Shown here: positions 17,104-25,968 of the stretch, one piece after another
How positions within the stretch are numbered: position 1 is the stretch's first letter
How the letters are laid out: every line of letters begins with the position of its first letter
Assembly: GCA_047601665.1 (NCBI GenBank)
Contig: JASGIT010000001.1
Span: 3,410,001 to 3,474,000, forward strand
DNA from: JASGIT01 sp047601665
Lineage (GTDB): Bacteria > Pseudomonadota > Gammaproteobacteria > Burkholderiales > Burkholderiaceae_C
Reading direction: 5' to 3'
Length of the DNA: 64,000 nt
Program-made: the position numbers and the translations under genes
Notes under the pieces: generated by a model
Told to the model about the DNA's origin: nothing
Databases searched by the model: none
What the model saw: only the letters and a program-made list of their open reading frames with translations

Positions 17104-17883
17104 TCAAGAGGCGGACATGCCGCCGTCGATGGCGATGACCTGGCCGGTCACGGTCCTGGATTCGTCCGTGGCCAGCCACAGCGCCATGGCCGCGACCTCC
17201 TCGGGCTGGGTCAGGCCGAGCAACTGGCGTTCGCCGGTCTTGGCCAGCACATCGGGCTGCACCTGCAGCAGGCCCTTGACGCGCTCGGTCAGCGTGATGG
17301 CTGGCGCCACCGCGTTGACGCGGATGCGCTGCGGCGCGTACTCGGCCGCCATGGAGCGCGTGATGGCCGAGATGCCGCCCTTGGCGGCCGTGTAGGCATC
17401 CTTGTTGCGCGTGCCGACCAGCGCGAACACCGAGCTGCTGTTGATGACCGAACCGCCGCTGCCGCCCTTGAGCATGGCCGCGATGCCGTACTTGCAGGTC
17501 ACCCAGGTGCCGAACAGGTCCAGCTTGATGGCGCGCCAGAACTCATCGACCGGACAGTCGGTGACTTGTGTGTCCTCGGCGCTGGAGCCGCCCGCGTTGT
17601 TGTAGAGCACGTCGATGCGGCCGAAGTGCGCCATGGCGGCGTCGATGGACGCGCGCACGCTGTCCTCGCTGGTCACGTCGGTATGGACGTAGAGGGCCTG
17701 CCCGCCCGCCGCCTTGATGGCCTCGACGCAGGACTTGCCCGCTTCCTCGCCGAACTCGGCCACCACGACGCGCGCGCCTTCGCGGGCGAACAGCTGGGCC
17801 CCCGCGCGGCCGATGCCGCTGCCCGCGCCGGTGATGTAGGCGACCTTGCCGGCCAGGCGCCCTTGTGCTTGTGCGCCGCTCAT
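17104..17883 (-). CDS. Short-chain dehydrogenase/reductase
   Basis: 259-residue SDR with TGAGSGIG at 19-26, NNAGG, the catalytic Ser in NSSSVFA and YTAAKGG. The end VIAIDGGMSAS is typical of FabG/BDH-like members. Its ATG overlaps the stop of the upstream Baeyer-Villiger monooxygenase gene (ATGA), so the two are translationally coupled. In cyclic-ketone pathways an alcohol dehydrogenase makes the ketone used by the monooxygenase; that role fits here but is inferred from context. Confidence 0.91.
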   Translation of the reverse strand: MSGAQAQGRLAGKVAYITGAGSGIGRAGAQLFAREGARVVVAEFGEEAGKSCVEAIKAAGGQALYVHTDVTSEDSVRASIDAAMAHFGRIDVLYNNAGGSSAEDTQVTDCPVDEFWRAIKLDLFGTWVTCKYGIAAMLKGGSGGSVINSSSVFALVGTRNKDAYTAAKGGISAITRSMAAEYAPQRIRVNAVAPAITLTERVKGLLQVQPDVLAKTGERQLLGLTQPEEVAAMALWLATDESRTVTGQVIAIDGGMSAS

Positions 17884-19553
17884 ACCGCACCTCCTGCCAG
17901 GCCGGCTTCGGCGAAGCGCGAGGCGGCGGTGTTGCCCGCCTGGGGCGAGCGGGTCAGCACGAAACCCTGGTAGCCCATGGCCGCGACTTCATTGCACTTG
18001 TTGCGGTAGTTGCCGTGCCCGCCCAGGTAGGGCAGGAAGATCTGCGGCTTGCCGGGCACGTTGGCGCCGCGGTACCAGGAGTTCGCCTTCTCGTAGAGCG
18101 TGCGCGAGACGACTTCCTGCACATGGTCCATCCAGGCGTTCTCCTGGGCGGGCTCGGTGTCGATGCGCACGATGCCGTGGTTGCGCAGGTAGACCATGCA
18201 GTCGGCGATCCAGTCCACGTGCTGCTCGATGCTCATCGACATGTTGGCCAGCGGCCCGGGACTGCCGGGGCCGGTGACGGTGAACAGGTTGGGGAAGCCC
18301 GCGGTCATCAGGCCCAGGTAGGTCTTGGCGCCTTCGTCCCACTTGTCGGTGAGCTTGCGGCCGCCGATGCCGCGCACGTCGATGTGCGTGAGCGCGCCGG
18401 TCAGCGCGTCGTAGCCGGTGGCGTAGATCAGCATGTCCAGCTCGATCAGGCCCTCGGTGGTCTCGATGCCCTTGGGCACGACGCGCACGATGGGCGTCTC
18501 CTTCAGGTCGACCAGCGTCACGTCGTCGCGGTTGAAAACGCTGTAGTAGGTGTCGCTCAGGCACGGGCGCTTGGTGCCGAACGGAAAGCCGTACGGCAGC
18601 AGCTTCCTGGCCGTCTCGGGGTCCTTGACGGTTTCGCGGATCTTGCCGCGGATGAATTCGGCCACCATGTCGTTGGCCTCGGTGTTGGACAGGATGTCGC
18701 CGAAGCACTGGCGGAAGCCCAGCAGCTGGCTGTTGACCCAGGCGTTCTCGAACTTGGCCTGGCGTTCCTCGGGCGTGGCGTCGAGCGCCGAGTCGTTCGG
18801 CATCGCCGCCGCGATGCCGAAGCGCGTGATGCGGCTGAGCGCGCGGCGCTCGGCGTAGGTGGCGCGGGCGCGCTGGCGCATCTCGGGCGTCAGCGGGTGG
18901 TTCTTGGCCGGCACGACGAACACCGCCGTGCGCTGGAACACCGTCAGGTGCTTGCACTTGCCGGCCAGCGAGTGGATGACCTGCACGCCCGACGAGCCGG
19001 TGCCGATCACGCCGATGCGCTTGCCCTCGTACGTGGGCTCCTGGCGCGGCCAGCGGCCTGTGTGGTAAGCCTCGCCCTTGAAGGTTTCGATGCCGGGGAT
19101 CTCGGGCGGCTTGGGGACGGACAGCCCGCCCGTGGCCGGCACCAGGAAGCGCGCCTTCAGCTGCTTGCCGTCCGAGGTGCGCGCCAGCCAGAGGTTTTCC
19201 GCCTCGATGAACTCGGCCGAATCGACGCGGGTATTGAACTGGATCTGCTCGCGCAGCTTGAAGCGGTCGGCCACGTGCTCCAGGTAGGCCATCAGCTCCT
19301 GCGCGGTGGGGTAGCGGTGGCTCCATTCCCATTCGTCCTGCAGCTCGGGCGAGAAGGAGTACGAGTAGTCCCAGCATTCCAGGTCCACGCGCGCGCCGGG
19401 GTAGTGGTTCCAGTACCAGGTGCCGCCGATGCCGTCGCCGGCCTCGAAGGCCTGCACGGAAAAACCCGCATCGCGGATGCGTTTGATGGCATACAGCCCG
19501 GCGAATCCGGCGCCGATGACGATTGCGTCGACTACTTTGGTGTCTTGGCTCAT
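17880..19553 (-). CDS. Type I Baeyer-Villiger monooxygenase
   Basis: 557-residue FAD/NADPH flavoprotein. The FAD loop GAGFAG is at 14-19, GGTWYWNHYPGARVD follows, the fingerprint FKGEAYHTGRWP is at 158-169, and the NADPH loop GTGSSG comes soon after. Similarity to cyclohexanone monooxygenase is clear over the first 200 residues (QAFEAGDGIGGTWYWN, VGVIGTG-type second fold). It likely converts a ketone into an ester or lactone. An esterase gene lies 49 bp upstream and a coupled SDR gene downstream, giving the classic SDR/monooxygenase/esterase set. The start at 19553 follows CAAGGAGTCACC. It is a paralogue of 6514-8160. Confidence 0.94.
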   Translation of the reverse strand: MSQDTKVVDAIVIGAGFAGLYAIKRIRDAGFSVQAFEAGDGIGGTWYWNHYPGARVDLECWDYSYSFSPELQDEWEWSHRYPTAQELMAYLEHVADRFKLREQIQFNTRVDSAEFIEAENLWLARTSDGKQLKARFLVPATGGLSVPKPPEIPGIETFKGEAYHTGRWPRQEPTYEGKRIGVIGTGSSGVQVIHSLAGKCKHLTVFQRTAVFVVPAKNHPLTPEMRQRARATYAERRALSRITRFGIAAAMPNDSALDATPEERQAKFENAWVNSQLLGFRQCFGDILSNTEANDMVAEFIRGKIRETVKDPETARKLLPYGFPFGTKRPCLSDTYYSVFNRDDVTLVDLKETPIVRVVPKGIETTEGLIELDMLIYATGYDALTGALTHIDVRGIGGRKLTDKWDEGAKTYLGLMTAGFPNLFTVTGPGSPGPLANMSMSIEQHVDWIADCMVYLRNHGIVRIDTEPAQENAWMDHVQEVVSRTLYEKANSWYRGANVPGKPQIFLPYLGGHGNYRNKCNEVAAMGYQGFVLTRSPQAGNTAASRFAEAGLAGGAV

Positions 19554-19602
19554 GGTGACTCCTTGGGGGAACGGAAAGGGAAGGAAGAAGGGGGCGAAGG
19601 CT

Positions 19603-20535
19603 TCAGGCCCGGGCGGCGAGCGCGCGCAGTTGCCCGCAGACGAAGCGCAGGCCGTCGTGGCTGCCGGGCAGGATGCCCAGCATCATCAGAAAGCCGTGCA
19701 TCTGGCCCGGCGCGCGGTGGAGGTGCACGGGCACGCCGGCCGAGCGCAGCCGCTCGGCGTATTCCTCGCCCTCGTCGCGCAGCACGTCGTGCTCGGCGGT
19801 GAGAACGATGGCCTCGGGCAGGCCGCGCAGGTCGGCCTCGCGGCAGGGGGAGGCCAGGGGCGACAGGCGCTGCGCCTCGCCGGGCGCGTACAGCGACCAG
19901 TAGCGCAGCATCACGTCGCGGTTGGTCAGCAGCTGGTTGTCGGGATCGAGGTAGGAGGGCCGGTCGAAGCGGCAGTCCGTCACCGGGTAGATCAGCAACT
20001 GGCCGGCCAGCGCCGGGCCGCCGTTTTGGCGCGCCGTCAGCGTGGCGGCGATGGCGAGGTTGGCCCCGGCGCTGTCGCCGCCGACCAGCAGCGGCAGCGT
20101 GGCACCCAGCAGTTGCGGTTGCGCGCCGTGCAGCCAGTTCAGGGCCGTGCAGGCATCGTGCACCGGGCCGGGGAAGGGGTGCTCGGGTGCCTTGCGGTAT
20201 TCCACCAGCGCCACGGCCACATCGGCGCCCGCGGCGATTTCGCGGCACAGCGGGTCGAATTCCTCCACGCCGCCGACCACCCAGCCGCCGCCGTGGAAGT
20301 ACACCAGCAGGGCCGGGGGCGCGGCGCCGGGCACGAAGAGCCGGCAGGGCAGGGCGCCGCCTTCGACGGGGATGGACACGTCGCGCACCGCGTGCATTTG
20401 CGGCCCCTGGGCGAGCACGGCCCGCAGGCCGCTGAAAGCCGTACGGGCTTCCTGCGGCGTCATCAGATGGCGCGGCGTGCCGGCGCTGGCGGCGCTCTTG
20501 TCGAGGAAGGCCCGGGTCGCGGCGTCGAGGCTCAT
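19603..20535 (-). CDS. Alpha/beta hydrolase, hormone-sensitive-lipase-family esterase
   Basis: 310-residue serine hydrolase. The oxyanion motif HGGGW is at 81-85, the nucleophile Ser155 lies in GDSAG, Asp250 in TAEHDVLRDEG and His280 in PGQMHGF, so the triad is complete. No signal peptide is visible, so it acts in the cytoplasm. As the first gene of the run leading to a Baeyer-Villiger monooxygenase it probably opens the ester or lactone product. The lactonases of cyclic-ketone pathways belong to the same fold and often to this family. The start at 20535 has CAGGAGACAAAGC upstream, and a candidate IclR-type operator lies about 100 bp further up. Confidence 0.92.
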   Translation of the reverse strand: MSLDAATRAFLDKSAASAGTPRHLMTPQEARTAFSGLRAVLAQGPQMHAVRDVSIPVEGGALPCRLFVPGAAPPALLVYFHGGGWVVGGVEEFDPLCREIAAGADVAVALVEYRKAPEHPFPGPVHDACTALNWLHGAQPQLLGATLPLLVGGDSAGANLAIAATLTARQNGGPALAGQLLIYPVTDCRFDRPSYLDPDNQLLTNRDVMLRYWSLYAPGEAQRLSPLASPCREADLRGLPEAIVLTAEHDVLRDEGEEYAERLRSAGVPVHLHRAPGQMHGFLMMLGILPGSHDGLRFVCGQLRALAARA

Positions 20536-20637
20536 GCTTTGTCTCCTGCTGAGGGGTTGCGCTTGCGCGTTTTGCGCGTTTTGTGCGCCTATTAACCGCT
20601 ACATGGCAGGGTGGAACCAATGGGGTCGAGTGCCTCG

Positions 20638-20652
20638 TCTCGTACTCTGGAA
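20638..20652 (-). promoter_or_regulatory. Candidate IclR-type operator, site d
   Basis: TCTCGTACTCTGGAA is a degenerate copy of TTCCGTA-C-TACGGAA. Read toward the esterase gene it is AGAGTACGAGACGAG, 102 bp before the ATG. From this point it stays similar to the region after site e for about 35 bp, both continuing to CCCCATTGGT. Confidence 0.4.
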
Positions 20653-20695
20653 CAACTGCGGGTTAGTCCGTAGTTGCTGCAATATCCTTGGCAAT

Positions 20696-20750
20696 AAAAA
20701 AGCCTCCAGAGCTTATGGGTAAAGCGCTGGAAGCTATGTTTTTAATAGCT
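20696..20750 (-). repeat. Palindromic intergenic repeat, copy 3, likely terminator of the IclR operon
   Basis: The repeat is in minus orientation 26 bp past the IclR stop. Arms 20701-20714 and 20722-20735 pair at 12 of 14 positions around a 7-base loop, and the minus strand continues in a run of Ts, so it should terminate transcription of the IclR operon before the esterase promoter. Confidence 0.8.
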
Positions 20751-20775
20751 ATCGAAGAGATTCGGCGGGAACCGT

Positions 20776-21627
20776 TCAGCCCAGGAACGCGGCCATTTTC
20801 TGCTGCAGCGACTGCGCCATCACGACCAGGCGCGGCCCCAGTTCGCGCTCCATGAACGTGCGCGGCATACGCGCGGTCTGCCCGGTGCACGACAGCACCC
20901 AGGGCGGGTGTCCGGGGATGTGGATGGGCGTGCTGATCGACGAAATTTCCGGCACCCATTCGCCGGGCGACATGCAGAAACCCAGCGTGCGCGTCTGCGC
21001 GATTTTTTCCGCCGTCCGGCGGCGCTGCTCCGGCCATTTCGGGCCCGCGTTGCGTTGCAGTGCCTCCAGCAGATAGCTGCTCTCCTGCTCGGACAACACG
21101 GCCAGCAGGGCCGAGCCCATCACCGCGCCGCCCAGGCTGTAGCGCGTGCCTGGCGTCATGTCCACCGACAGCGTGGAGCCGCTGCCCATGTGGCTGTGGA
21201 TCACCACCATGTCCAGCCGGTCGCGCGTGCTCAGCATCACGTAGGTGTTGGTGGCTTCGGCGAATGCGCGCATCTCCGCGCCCACCAGCCGCTGCAGCGC
21301 GCCCTCGGCGATGGCGGCGTAGCCCAGGCCCAGCACCGAGGCTACCAGGCGGTATTTGCGCCGCGCCTCGTCATGGCGCACATACCCCAGGGCCACCAGC
21401 GAACGCAGCAGGCGGGACACGGTGGGGGCGGGCAAGCCGGTTTCGAGCGCGATCTGTTTGTTGCTCATCCAGACCTGCTCATGGCTGAACGCCGCCAATA
21501 TCGCCAGGCCGCGCGCCAGCGGCGTCACCATTACGCTGCTTTCCAGGCGCTTGCTCGGTGCCCTCGGCCCCGACGGGTTCCTGAGCTGGCCGCGCGGGCG
21601 CGCGGCATAGGGCAGCGGCTGCGCCAT
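20776..21627 (-). CDS. IclR-family transcriptional regulator
   Basis: 283-residue regulator with an N-terminal winged helix (about residues 35-95, including SNKQIALETGLPAPTVSRLLRSLVALGYV) and a C-terminal effector domain. IclR proteins usually repress or activate nearby catabolic operons in response to a pathway acid. It is the last gene of the 27.7-20.8 kb run, two bases after the dehydrogenase stop, so it probably reports on that operon's substrate. The ATG at 21627 lacks a clear ribosome site, which fits coupling. It may also act on the esterase operon next door, whose upstream region carries a candidate operator. Confidence 0.9.
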   Translation of the reverse strand: MAQPLPYAARPRGQLRNPSGPRAPSKRLESSVMVTPLARGLAILAAFSHEQVWMSNKQIALETGLPAPTVSRLLRSLVALGYVRHDEARRKYRLVASVLGLGYAAIAEGALQRLVGAEMRAFAEATNTYVMLSTRDRLDMVVIHSHMGSGSTLSVDMTPGTRYSLGGAVMGSALLAVLSEQESSYLLEALQRNAGPKWPEQRRRTAEKIAQTRTLGFCMSPGEWVPEISSISTPIHIPGHPPWVLSCTGQTARMPRTFMERELGPRLVVMAQSLQQKMAAFLG

Positions 21628-21629
21628 GG

Positions 21630-22532
21630 CTATTTGGCGCTGCGCACCTGCGTGCCGTTCCGCCGCTCGACGTACTGCAGGATGGCCGTGAAATCCAGGC
21701 CGCCCAGGCCGGCCTCGTAGGCGCCATGCCACTGGTCGCGGGCCTGCTGGATGACGGGCAGGCTGGCGCCGAGCGCCCGTGCTTCCTCCAGGCCCAGCGC
21801 CATGTCCTTGTCCAGGATGGTGAGCGCCGCGCCGTAGTCGAAGGTGCCCGCCAGGGCGCGCTGCAGGATGGTGCCGGCCGCGAAGCTCTGCGCCGTGCCC
21901 GCCTGCAGCGCCGCGTGCATGACGGCGGGGTTCAGGCCCGCCTTGGCGCCCAGCGCCAGGCCTTCGCTGGCCACCACGAGGTTGGCGCCCATGATGATGT
22001 TGTTGACCACCTTCATGATCTGGCCCATGCCGGGCTGGTCGCCGAGCACGAAGACGTTCCTGCCCATCAGGTCCAGCAGCGGGCGCACGCCGGCCACCAC
22101 CGCGCCGTCGCCCGATACCAGCAGGGTCAGGTTGCCGGCCCGGGCCACGGGCGCGCCGCCCGTGACCGGGCTGTCCAGCATCTCGATGCCGTGGCCGCCG
22201 AGCTGCCGGGCGATGCCCTCGATGGCCTCGCGCCCGATGGTGGACATCTCCGCATAGACCTTGATGGCGCGGCCATGCGCCACGCCGCCATCGCCCAGCG
22301 CCACCTGCTGCGAGACCTTCACGTTGGGCAGGCAGGCGAACACCACGCTGGCGTGGTCGGCCACTTCCCGTGGCGATGCGTGCGTGACGGCGCCCTGGGC
22401 CCGGAAATGCGCCATGACCGAAGCGGCGGGGTCATGGACGTGCAGCCGGAATGGCTGCCCCAGCAGCCGCTCCGCGATCGCCGAGCCCATCTGGCCCAGC
22501 CCCAGGAAACCCACATCGGTGTGCTGTGTCAT
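21630..22532 (-). CDS. NAD-dependent beta-hydroxyacid dehydrogenase (3-hydroxyisobutyrate dehydrogenase type)
   Basis: 300-residue enzyme that oxidises a 3-hydroxyacid to a semialdehyde or reduces the reverse. The cofactor loop GLGQMG is at 11-16, the substrate segment DSPVTGGAPVARAGNLTLLVSGD at 120-142, and the catalytic Lys174 in GMGQIMKVVNN. Relatives include tartronate semialdehyde reductase and 3-hydroxyisobutyrate dehydrogenase. The ATG at 22532 follows AAGGAGAGAGTG. An esterase lies 14 bases upstream, so it may act on the hydroxyacid released there. The exact substrate is not evident. Confidence 0.9.
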   Translation of the reverse strand: MTQHTDVGFLGLGQMGSAIAERLLGQPFRLHVHDPAASVMAHFRAQGAVTHASPREVADHASVVFACLPNVKVSQQVALGDGGVAHGRAIKVYAEMSTIGREAIEGIARQLGGHGIEMLDSPVTGGAPVARAGNLTLLVSGDGAVVAGVRPLLDLMGRNVFVLGDQPGMGQIMKVVNNIIMGANLVVASEGLALGAKAGLNPAVMHAALQAGTAQSFAAGTILQRALAGTFDYGAALTILDKDMALGLEEARALGASLPVIQQARDQWHGAYEAGLGGLDFTAILQYVERRNGTQVRSAK

Positions 22533-22546
22533 CACTCTCTCCTTGT

Positions 22547-23461
22547 TCAGGCCATGGCCTGCCGTATCCATTGCGCGGTGTCCTCGACGGCGCCGCGGGC
22601 TTTGTCCGACACGGCGGACATGCGGAAAAAGCCATGGATCAGACCGTTTTCGCGGCGCAGCGTGACGGGCACGCCCGCATCCAGCAGCCGGTGCGCGAAG
22701 CGCTCGCCCTCGTCGCGCAGCGGGTCGAATTCCGCCGTCAGCACCAGCGCGGGCGGCAGGCCGGACAGATCGGGCGCGCGCAGCGGCGCGGCGTGGGGGT
22801 GGGCGGCATCCTCCTCGCGCGGCAGATACTCCCGCCAGAAGCGCACCATCGAAGCGCGCGTCAGGAAATAGCCGTTGGCGTTTTCCAGGTATGACGGCGT
22901 GGGCGGCGTGTGGTAGCCGGTCACCGGGTACACCAGCACCTGGCCGGCCAATGGCGGGCCGCCTTCGTCGCGCAGGCGCAGCGCCGTCACGGCGGCCAGC
23001 GTGCCGCCCGCGCTGTCGCCCGCCAGCACCAGCCGCCGGGCGTCCAGGCCCCAGGCCGGGGCCTGCTGCGCGGCCCAGCGCACGGCGTGCAGGCAGTCGT
23101 CGGGCGCGGCGGGAAACTTGTGCTCCGGCGCCAGCCGGTATTCGACGGACAGCACGGCCGCGCCCGTCAGGTTGCACAGCTGGCGGCACACGGCATCGTG
23201 CGATTCGATGCTGCCGATGACGAAGCCGCCGCCGTGGAAGAACACCGTCAGCCCGGCGTGCTGCTGCTCCAGCGGGCGGTACAGCCGCGCGGGGAAGCCG
23301 CCTTCGGCGGAGGCGATGAGCAGGTCCTGTTCCTCGCCCACGGGTTCGCGCGCGGTGGGCGGCGGGTAGACGTCGCGCAGTTCCTGCAGCGTCATGGTTT
23401 CCATGGGCGGGGCGGTTTCCAGGGCCTTGAGCACCTGGGCGATTTGCGGGTCCACGGGCAT
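22547..23461 (-). CDS. Alpha/beta hydrolase, hormone-sensitive-lipase-family esterase
   Basis: 304-residue serine hydrolase related to the protein at 19603-20535. HGGGF is at 76-80, the nucleophile Ser150 in GDSAGG, then an Asp in TAEFDPLRDEGE and a His in GLIHGFF complete the triad. The ATG at 23461 has the strong site GCAGGAGGTACCG. No signal peptide is visible. It lies between an SDR and a hydroxyacid dehydrogenase, so hydrolysis of an ester or lactone to a hydroxyacid is a reasonable guess. Confidence 0.92.
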   Translation of the reverse strand: MPVDPQIAQVLKALETAPPMETMTLQELRDVYPPPTAREPVGEEQDLLIASAEGGFPARLYRPLEQQHAGLTVFFHGGGFVIGSIESHDAVCRQLCNLTGAAVLSVEYRLAPEHKFPAAPDDCLHAVRWAAQQAPAWGLDARRLVLAGDSAGGTLAAVTALRLRDEGGPPLAGQVLVYPVTGYHTPPTPSYLENANGYFLTRASMVRFWREYLPREEDAAHPHAAPLRAPDLSGLPPALVLTAEFDPLRDEGERFAHRLLDAGVPVTLRRENGLIHGFFRMSAVSDKARGAVEDTAQWIRQAMA

Positions 23462-23478
23462 TCGGTACCTCCTGCGGT

Positions 23479-24189
23479 TCAGATGGGAGTTTGTCCCGTC
23501 ACCGGGATGGCCGCGCCGTGGATGGCCCGGGCCATGTCGGAGCACAGGAACGCGATGACGTCGGCCAGCGCCTGCGGCGCCACCCAGCGCGCGGGGTCGG
23601 CGTCGGGCATGGCCGCGCGGTTGCCCGGTGTGTCGATGATGCTCGGAAGCACGCAGTTGACGTTGATGTTCCTGTCCATCAGCTCCGCGGACAGGGCTTC
23701 CGTCAGGCGGATCAGGCTGCTTTTCGCGGCGCAGTACGCGCCCATCGCCGCCTTGCCGCGCAGGGCGGCGCCGGCGCCCACCGTCACGATGCGGCCCGTG
23801 GGCTGCCCGAGCATGAGCGGCACCACGACATGGGCGATGTGCAGCAGGCTGGTGGCGTTGAGGTCCATCAGGAACCGCCAGTCCTGCAAGGGCGTTTCAT
23901 GCACCGCCGGCCCCATGCGGAAACCGCCCGCGATGTGGCACAGCAGGTCCACGCGGCCCCAGGGGGCAATGGCTTCCTGAACGGCCGCCGCCAAGGGTTC
24001 GGGGTCCAGCAGGTCGGCCTGGCAGGCCACCACGCTGGCCGCGCCCGCGAACTCCAGCCTGGCGGGGCGCTGCCTGTCGAGCAGCACCAGGTGCGCGCCC
24101 TGCCGGCCCAGCCGGGCGGCGACGGCCTGGCCGAGCTGCCCGGCCGCGCCGGTGACGAGGGCGACCTTGCCTTGCAGCGCCAGGCTCAT
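23479..24189 (-). CDS. Short-chain dehydrogenase/reductase with altered active-site serine
   Basis: 236-residue SDR with TGAAGQLG near 14-21 and YCAAKSS. The NNAG motif reads HIAG, and the catalytic Ser position reads GAGAAL instead of the usual S-containing segment, so the catalytic serine seems absent. It may still bind NAD(P) and act with changed chemistry. The ATG at 24189 overlaps the amidohydrolase stop (ATGA), indicating translational coupling, and the esterase starts 17 bases after its stop. Confidence 0.88.
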   Translation of the reverse strand: MSLALQGKVALVTGAAGQLGQAVAARLGRQGAHLVLLDRQRPARLEFAGAASVVACQADLLDPEPLAAAVQEAIAPWGRVDLLCHIAGGFRMGPAVHETPLQDWRFLMDLNATSLLHIAHVVVPLMLGQPTGRIVTVGAGAALRGKAAMGAYCAAKSSLIRLTEALSAELMDRNINVNCVLPSIIDTPGNRAAMPDADPARWVAPQALADVIAFLCSDMARAIHGAAIPVTGQTPI

Positions 24190-25913
24190 GCGGCGCTCCG
24201 GTTCCGGACCAGGCGGCCCGGCCGCGCGCCGGTGGGAACGCCGTCGCGGTAGGTGACGCGGCCGCTGACGATGGTGGCCGCATAGCCGTCGGACTTCTGC
24301 ATCAGGCGCCGGCCGCCGCCCGGCAGGTCGAAGACGGGCTGCGGCGGGTGCAGGCGCAGCCTGTCGAAGTCGATGACGTTGACGTCCGCCTTCAGCCCCT
24401 CGGCGATCAGGCCGCGGTCGGCCAGGCCCACGGCCAGCGCGTTCTTGCGCGACAGGCGGTGCACCGCCTGCTCCAGCGGCATACGCCGGCCCTGCCGGTC
24501 GCGCACCCAGTGCGTGAGCACGGTGGTGGGATAACTGGAGTCGCAGATCATGCCGTAGTGCGCCCCGCCGTCGCCCAGCGCGATCAGCGTGTTCTCGTCG
24601 AACAGCATCTGCTCGATGGCGTCGAAGTTGCCTTCCGCGAAATTGGACGAGGGGCTCATGAGCACGGCGTTGCCTTCGTTCTCCAGCAGCAGGTCGTAGG
24701 CCAGCTCTGCCGTGCTCACGCCCATGGCCTTGGCGCGGGCGTGCAGCAGGTCCTCGGGGGCGGGTTCGTAGTTGAGCGGGTCGCCCAGCGAGAAGGCGTT
24801 CTCGTAGCCCGAGACGATGGTGACGAAGATGGGGTTGGTGTGCTCGGGCTTCTCGGACAGGATGGCGGCGCGCACCTCGGGCTTGCGCATCTCGGCCACG
24901 CGCTGCGCGAGCGGCAGGTCGTGGAGGGCCGCGTAGCTGGGGTGGAAGCGGAAGGGGTGGAACGACAGCGTGAGGCCGAACAGCAGGCCCACGGGGCGCG
25001 GAAAGACCTGGCCCTGGATGTCCAGCCCCTGCGCGCGCACTTGCCGCATCAATGCCAGCATGTCCTCGTGCAGGCGCAGGTACGGAGCCTTCTGCAGCAG
25101 CGAGTAGCTGACCGGCCGGCCGGCGGTTTCGGCGATGCTGCGCAGCAGGTCCATCTGCGCGCCGGCGTCGGAGCCGCCGTAGTAGCCGTCGGTGATCATC
25201 TGGAACACGCCCTTGCCCGCCTCGCGCAGGCCGCGCGCCAGGGCCAGCACTTCCTCGCTGGCGCTGCCGACCGAGGGGGCCAGCTCGCCCGCCACGGTGC
25301 GGTGGCCCAGGTGGTGCGAACTGCTCACGCCCAGGGCGCCGGCCTCGACCGCCTCGCGCACGATGCCGGTCATCTGCCGCAGCTCCTGCTCGGTCGCGGG
25401 CGCGTGGTGCTCGCCGCGCTCGCCCATCACGTAGACGCGGATGGCGCTGTGCGGAATCTGCGTGCCGAAGTCGATGTCGTACTCGCGCTGTTCCAGGGAG
25501 TCCAGGTACTCGGGGAAGGTCTCCCAGTTCCAGGGCAGGCCCTCGGTCATCACGATCTCGGGCACATCCTCCACGCCCTCCATCACGCGCACCAGGGTGT
25601 CGCGCTGCTCGGGCTTGCAGGGCGCGAAGCCGACGCCGCAGTTGCCGGTGACGACCGTGGTCACGCCGTGGTTGGAGGAGGGTTTGAGGGTGTGCTCCCA
25701 GGTCACCTGCCCGTCGTAGTGCGTGTGGATGTCCACGAAGCCGGGCGTGACCAGTTGGCCCGTGGCGTCGATCTCTTCCTTGCCGCGCTCGGGCACCTGG
25801 CCGACCTTGGCGATTTTTCCGTTGGCGATGGCGACGTCGGCCTGCCGCGCGGGCCCGCCGCTGCCGTCCACGACGGTGCCGTTGCGGATGACGATGTCGA
25901 ATGCATGGGTCAT
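24186..25913 (-). CDS. N-acyl-D-amino-acid deacylase-type amidohydrolase
   Basis: 575-residue metal-dependent hydrolase of the amidohydrolase superfamily (D-aminoacylase/dihydroorotase-like branch). It begins with the small beta domain FDIVIRNGTVVDGSGG, then the metal motif GFVDIHTHYDG with His63 and His65, and later GDGGAHYG. Such enzymes cleave C-N bonds in N-acyl amino acids, imides or lactams. Its neighbours (two SDRs, an esterase, a Bug protein) suggest a cyclic amide or acylated compound as substrate, which is inference. The start at 25913 follows CGAGGAGACACC. Confidence 0.9.
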   Translation of the reverse strand: MTHAFDIVIRNGTVVDGSGGPARQADVAIANGKIAKVGQVPERGKEEIDATGQLVTPGFVDIHTHYDGQVTWEHTLKPSSNHGVTTVVTGNCGVGFAPCKPEQRDTLVRVMEGVEDVPEIVMTEGLPWNWETFPEYLDSLEQREYDIDFGTQIPHSAIRVYVMGERGEHHAPATEQELRQMTGIVREAVEAGALGVSSSHHLGHRTVAGELAPSVGSASEEVLALARGLREAGKGVFQMITDGYYGGSDAGAQMDLLRSIAETAGRPVSYSLLQKAPYLRLHEDMLALMRQVRAQGLDIQGQVFPRPVGLLFGLTLSFHPFRFHPSYAALHDLPLAQRVAEMRKPEVRAAILSEKPEHTNPIFVTIVSGYENAFSLGDPLNYEPAPEDLLHARAKAMGVSTAELAYDLLLENEGNAVLMSPSSNFAEGNFDAIEQMLFDENTLIALGDGGAHYGMICDSSYPTTVLTHWVRDRQGRRMPLEQAVHRLSRKNALAVGLADRGLIAEGLKADVNVIDFDRLRLHPPQPVFDLPGGGRRLMQKSDGYAATIVSGRVTYRDGVPTGARPGRLVRNRSAA

Positions 25914-25968
25914 GGTGTCTCCTCGTTGCTGGTACCCCCATGGGGAGCGGTGTTACGTGGGGGGCGGC

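Noticed and set aside
17989..19377. Long open frame inside the Baeyer-Villiger monooxygenase gene
   Set aside because: Arg/His/Pro-rich composition and no motif, while the overlapping frame is a full monooxygenase.
20560..20590. Short tandem repeat of GCGTTTTGC units
   Set aside because: Only about two and a half imperfect units upstream of the esterase; too short to support a functional claim.
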